Assembly (NCBI GenBank): GCA_943737045.1
Contig: CALSFV010000207.1
Coordinates: 1,737,501 to 1,801,500 of the forward strand
Length of the DNA stretch: 64,000 bases
Direction of reading: 5' to 3'
Origin: Parapristionchus giblindavisi
Taxonomy: Eukaryota; Nematoda; Chromadorea; Rhabditida; Diplogasteridae
In this document: positions 62,658 through 64,000 of the stretch, one piece after another
Numbering within the stretch: position 1 is the stretch's first letter
Layout of the letters: every line of letters starts with the position of its first letter
Position numbers and translations under genes: made by a program
The notes under the pieces: model-generated
The model's input: only the letters and a program-made list of their open reading frames with translations
Database searches by the model: none
What the model was told of the DNA's origin: nothing

Positions 62658-63628
62658 GAATCGCGAGAAAATCGACCGTTTCGGAGGGCCCGCGGACATA
62701 GAAAATTCGACCCCCTGAAAAATTCAGATTAAGTACTTTGAACGATGCTCTATCGAACTGCGTTGGCCGAATTTGCATATCTGCTCTCATTTTCGAGTAG
62801 CGGTAGGTCAAAGTTGGCAGGTACGGTATTTTTGGCTCGAGTGTGCGTCAGAAAAATGATCATAACTCCGTTCAAAATAATGATAGACAATTTTTCAAAA
62901 AAAAGCATCGAAAGAGGAGATCTTGGGCACCATTTCCCAGTTGATGACGTCATTTTTCGACCATGCGCCGCTGCGGGGCAGTCGGTTTTATGAAAAAGTG
63001 ACGTAACTTTCCTAATCGGAAAAAGTGCACTTTTCTTCTATGCGCGTTTTGTTGCACCCATATGTGTCTAAAAATGACCCAAGATTCAGAGGATTTGTGA
63101 AATGGAAAAAAAAGGCGTTGATTTTAGTGACGCGACCTCGGCTTATTCCTTTATCAAGAAACAGCAAAGGAGCTAAAATGACTCAAAAAGATTCGAAAAA
63201 ACATTACGAGCTCAAAATACCCATATATGACAGTTATTTGAAACACAAAATCACCAAGTTCCGAAAAATTTGAAAAAACCATATTTTGCTTTTCCACGTG
63301 GAAAAAACGTTTCAGTAATGTTAATTAATCTTTATAATATTTCTTATAATGTTTTTGAACATTTATGTTTTTGGAAGTGAAGGCCTACCTGCTCTTAGAG
63401 CCGAGATTTCCGCCATCGAGATTACACGCGCAAGCCCCAACTCCGCGCGACTGCTCATCATCCGCTCTCTCACTTCCACACGCTCTTTCGTGAACAGACA
63501 GGGAGAGAAAAAAAGGAGAAGTTAGACTAACATCTGGCAACTACACGAAATGGAGATGTTAGAAAACTGAACGAACAGAGTTCCATTTGAACAACAAAGA
63601 ACGAGTGTGAGCCCCCCCCCAAACCTTC

Positions 63629-63674
<46 letters not shown>

Positions 63675-64000
63675 AAGGAATGATGAAGTACAATGTCAAA
63701 ACTAATGTTAGATAAGATACATTTATTAGAGAAATAAGTCATAATTCAAAACAATTAACACAGAGATAACATATTACAAAGAGAAATGGATGACAAACGG
63801 ATGTTTTAAAGATGTTTTTAGTTTAGTGATCGAATGAGACATAGACAAATTATATGTGTGATGGATTAACAATAATTTGTAGTAGATTACTAGCAGTGCT
63901 AGGGGGATCCATAAATTGTTTTACTTGCGAGTGTTTTATACTTTTAGCGCGGGAAGAGCATTTCGCTAGCGCGGAAGGTCGCTGCGCGTCCATCCGCCTC
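62650..64000. mobile_element. Fold-back transposon F1, second copy, runs off the window
   Basis: The arm (62653 to about 63568) is about 97% like 1731-2681 by eye. The following interior is in reverse orientation compared with copy 1: the (TC)n tract and the ATTAACAATAATTTGTAGTAGA phrase appear as complements of 3230-3545. It lies in intron 3 of gene C. Confidence 0.85.

Overview
This is eukaryotic DNA, most likely from a free-living rhabditine nematode; a diplogastrid such as Pristionchus would fit, but that is inference. Every gene is split into many short exons (24-136 nt) joined at GT...(T)TTCAG or TTTTAG introns. Candidate trans-splice acceptors sit just upstream of start codons. The recognised proteins are nematode-type families, and repeats fill the introns. 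There are no operons of the bacterial kind and no CRISPR.

Layout. (1) 1380-5338 (+): last four exons of an FkbM-like (Methyltransf_21) methyltransferase, with a 2.8 kb fold-back transposon in one intron. (2) 6653-10504 (+): a divergent paralogue with an N-terminal membrane anchor and a decayed SAM-family motif. (3) 12373-30929 (-): 'gene A', 37 exons, about 1,070 aa, a secreted or membrane-tethered protein with two tandem S28 serine-peptidase domains (prolyl/Pro-X carboxypeptidase family). (4) 30930-41751: about 10.8 kb of repeats between divergently arranged genes. (5) 41752-60431 (+): 'gene B', a paralogue of gene A with the same two-domain plan, about 1,085 aa. Its first domain keeps Ser, Asp and His; its second has GGAYPG in place of GGSYxG and Asn in place of His, so it looks like a pseudo-protease. 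(6) 61111-62354 and beyond (+): first three exons of a third paralogue, 'gene C', cut by a fold-back transposon and the window edge.

Genes A and B were rebuilt by joining exons by hand. Exon lengths and intron phases match almost one for one between them (for example 119-134-96-59-77 nt around the domain-1 active site), which strongly supports the models. Three junctions do not work as read (45356/45374 in B; 23190/22948 and 13810 in A). They are either gene lesions or sequence errors.

Most of the rest is mobile DNA: at least six families of short hairpin MITEs, large fold-back elements, two Tc1/mariner-like elements (one built as a nest with a LINE remnant), and several terminal-inverted-repeat elements that carry a tRNA-like sequence with A and B boxes. 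Some of these elements touch gene function: MITE ends supply 3' splice sites, one MITE sits at the same promoter position in genes B and C, and a 30 bp minisatellite has copied a 5' splice site of gene A several times.
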